The notes beneath the pieces are model-generated. The model was not told the origin of the DNA. It searched no databases and saw nothing but the letters and a program-made list of their open reading frames with translations. Shown here piece after piece: positions 5,995 through 6,676 of a DNA stretch of 6,676 bases. Position numbers and translations under genes: made by a program. Each line of letters opens with the position of its first letter. Position 1 is the stretch's first letter. The DNA is from an uncultured Devosia sp. (GTDB lineage: Bacteria; Pseudomonadota; Alphaproteobacteria; Rhizobiales; Devosiaceae), in the NCBI GenBank assembly GCA_934553185.1, contig CAKTFF010000116.1:1-6676 (forward strand), in the 5' to 3' direction.

Positions 5995-6000
5995 CGATCT

Positions 6001-6567
6001 ATGGCCAGAAACCCGCTTACCCTTGTTCCCAATATCATCACCATTGCCCGGATCGCCGCGATCATTCCGGTGGTTTGGCTCGTGATGGACGGCGATATCG
6101 TGCTGCGCATGCTGGCGCTGGTGATCTATGTCGTGGCGGCGGCCAGCGACTGGCTGGACGGCTATCTGGCGCGGGCGTGGAACCAGTATTCGCCCTTCGG
6201 CCGCATGCTCGACCCGATTGCCGACAAATTGCTGGTGGGCATTCTTGTCGCCGCCCTGGCTTGGCAGGGGAGCTTTTCAGCGCTCGACATGATCCCGGTC
6301 TGCGCCATCCTGTTCCGCGAATTCTTTGTGTCGGGCCTGCGCGAGTTCCTGGGCAACACCAAGGTCGTGCTTGCCGTAACTTGGCTGGCCAAGTGGAAAA
6401 CCACCGCGCAGCTGGTGGCGCTGGCCGTTGTCCTGCTCGAGCCTGCTGTACCGCAGATTGCCCTCGTCAGCGACATTCTGCTGTGGATCGCCGGGGCTCT
6501 GACGCTGTGGACCGGGCTGCAATATCTGCGCGCCTCTTGGCCGCACCTGGTTCAAGAGAACCCATGA
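6001..6567 (+). CDS. pgsA: CDP-diacylglycerol-glycerol-3-phosphate 3-phosphatidyltransferase
   Basis: Integral inner-membrane enzyme, 188 residues, that transfers the phosphatidyl group from CDP-diacylglycerol to glycerol 3-phosphate, the committed step to phosphatidylglycerol and cardiolipin. The CDP-alcohol phosphotransferase signature is complete: D50-WL-D53-G54-YL-A57-R58, then eight residues to G67, D71 and D75 (SDWLDGYLAR...FGRMLDPIADK). The four Asp bind the metal and activate the acceptor. The N terminus LTLVPNIITIARI matches the family's 'NLPNxLTxxRI' start, and several hydrophobic helices follow. There is no in-frame alternative start close upstream and no clear Shine-Dalgarno. Its stop overlaps moaD by ATGA, so the two are co-transcribed, an arrangement I know from related alphaproteobacteria despite no functional link. 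pgsA rather than a related CDP-alcohol transferase is favoured by length and neighbours. Confidence 0.95.
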   Translation: MARNPLTLVPNIITIARIAAIIPVVWLVMDGDIVLRMLALVIYVVAAASDWLDGYLARAWNQYSPFGRMLDPIADKLLVGILVAALAWQGSFSALDMIPVCAILFREFFVSGLREFLGNTKVVLAVTWLAKWKTTAQLVALAVVLLEPAVPQIALVSDILLWIAGALTLWTGLQYLRASWPHLVQENP

Positions 6568-6676
6568 AGATCCTGTATTTCGCCTGGCTGCGCGAACGCC
6601 TCAACCGCGGCGAGGAAGACGTGTCGCCGCCGGCCGAAGTGCGCACCGTGGCCGAGTTGATCGACTGGCTGGCCGA
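6564..6676 (+). CDS. moaD: Molybdopterin synthase small subunit MoaD (partial, cut by window end)
   Basis: The first 37 codons of a MoaD: MKILYFAWLRERLNRGEED leads into VRTVAELIDWLA, the typical beta-grasp (ubiquitin-like) start. MoaD carries the thiocarboxylate sulfur on a C-terminal Gly-Gly and, with MoaE, converts cyclic pyranopterin monophosphate to molybdopterin. That C terminus lies beyond the window. The ATG overlaps the pgsA stop (ATGA), with AAGAGAA (6554-6560) as a modest ribosome site. moaE is expected next. Confidence 0.9.
   Translation, partial: MKILYFAWLRERLNRGEEDVSPPAEVRTVAELIDWLA

Noticed and set aside
1..6676. CRISPR array, insertion sequence, phage, toxin-antitoxin or defence genes
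   Set aside because: No regularly spaced repeats, transposase motifs or defence domains were seen; the large genes are housekeeping or metabolic.

Overview
The window is GC-rich chromosomal DNA. Its gene content and order (folM/PTR1-like SDR, uvrC, pgsA, moaD) suggest an alphaproteobacterium of the Hyphomicrobiales (Rhizobiales), perhaps a Devosia-like genus. This is inferred from gene order, protein sequence character and a palindromic repeat style that I associate with alphaproteobacterial intergenic DNA; no search was run. I see no mobile element, phage gene, CRISPR array, tRNA or rRNA.

Layout. On the minus strand, a ten-helix EamA/DMT transporter (8-931) is read away from the rest. Everything else is on the plus strand. 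A pteridine-reductase-type short-chain dehydrogenase (1080-1859) overlaps uvrC (1856-3739) by the four bases ATGA, so the two are probably translationally coupled. A short gap with a very good ribosome binding site leads into a YCII/DGPF-domain protein (3817-4170). About 540 bases without a large gene follow (4171-4711), and this stretch is dense in RNA structure: a long inverted repeat with a T-run (likely terminator of the YCII transcript), three directly abutting stems, a possible 27-residue small ORF, and then a leader peptide and attenuator in front of aroG. aroG (4712-5785) encodes a type I DAHP synthase with all metal and substrate residues at E. coli AroG positions. After it come two inverted REP-like palindromes (5820-5893), then pgsA (6001-6567), which overlaps moaD (6564 to the window end) by ATGA.

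The most interesting system is the aroG leader. A 26-codon ORF (4545-4625) carries the run F-S-F-W-Y-F-S-Y, so six of eight consecutive codons specify the three aromatic end products of the pathway that DAHP synthase opens. Around it are the segments of a classical attenuator: segment 1 (4553-4560) pairs perfectly with segment 2 (4597-4604), segment 2 can instead pair with segment 3 (4653-4660), and segment 3 lies in the 5' arm of a GC-rich terminator ending in six Ts (4657-4681), just before aroG. The model is that shortage of charged Phe, Tyr or Trp tRNA stalls the ribosome and allows read-through into aroG. Enteric DAHP synthase genes are controlled by repressors (TyrR, TrpR), so ribosome-mediated attenuation sensing all three aromatic amino acids at the first step would be a different solution.

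A second theme is the gene order. From general knowledge, uvrC, pgsA, moaD and moaE often lie together in this order; here YCII plus the attenuator-aroG unit sit between uvrC and pgsA, bounded by structured and repeat DNA, which looks like a lineage-specific insertion.
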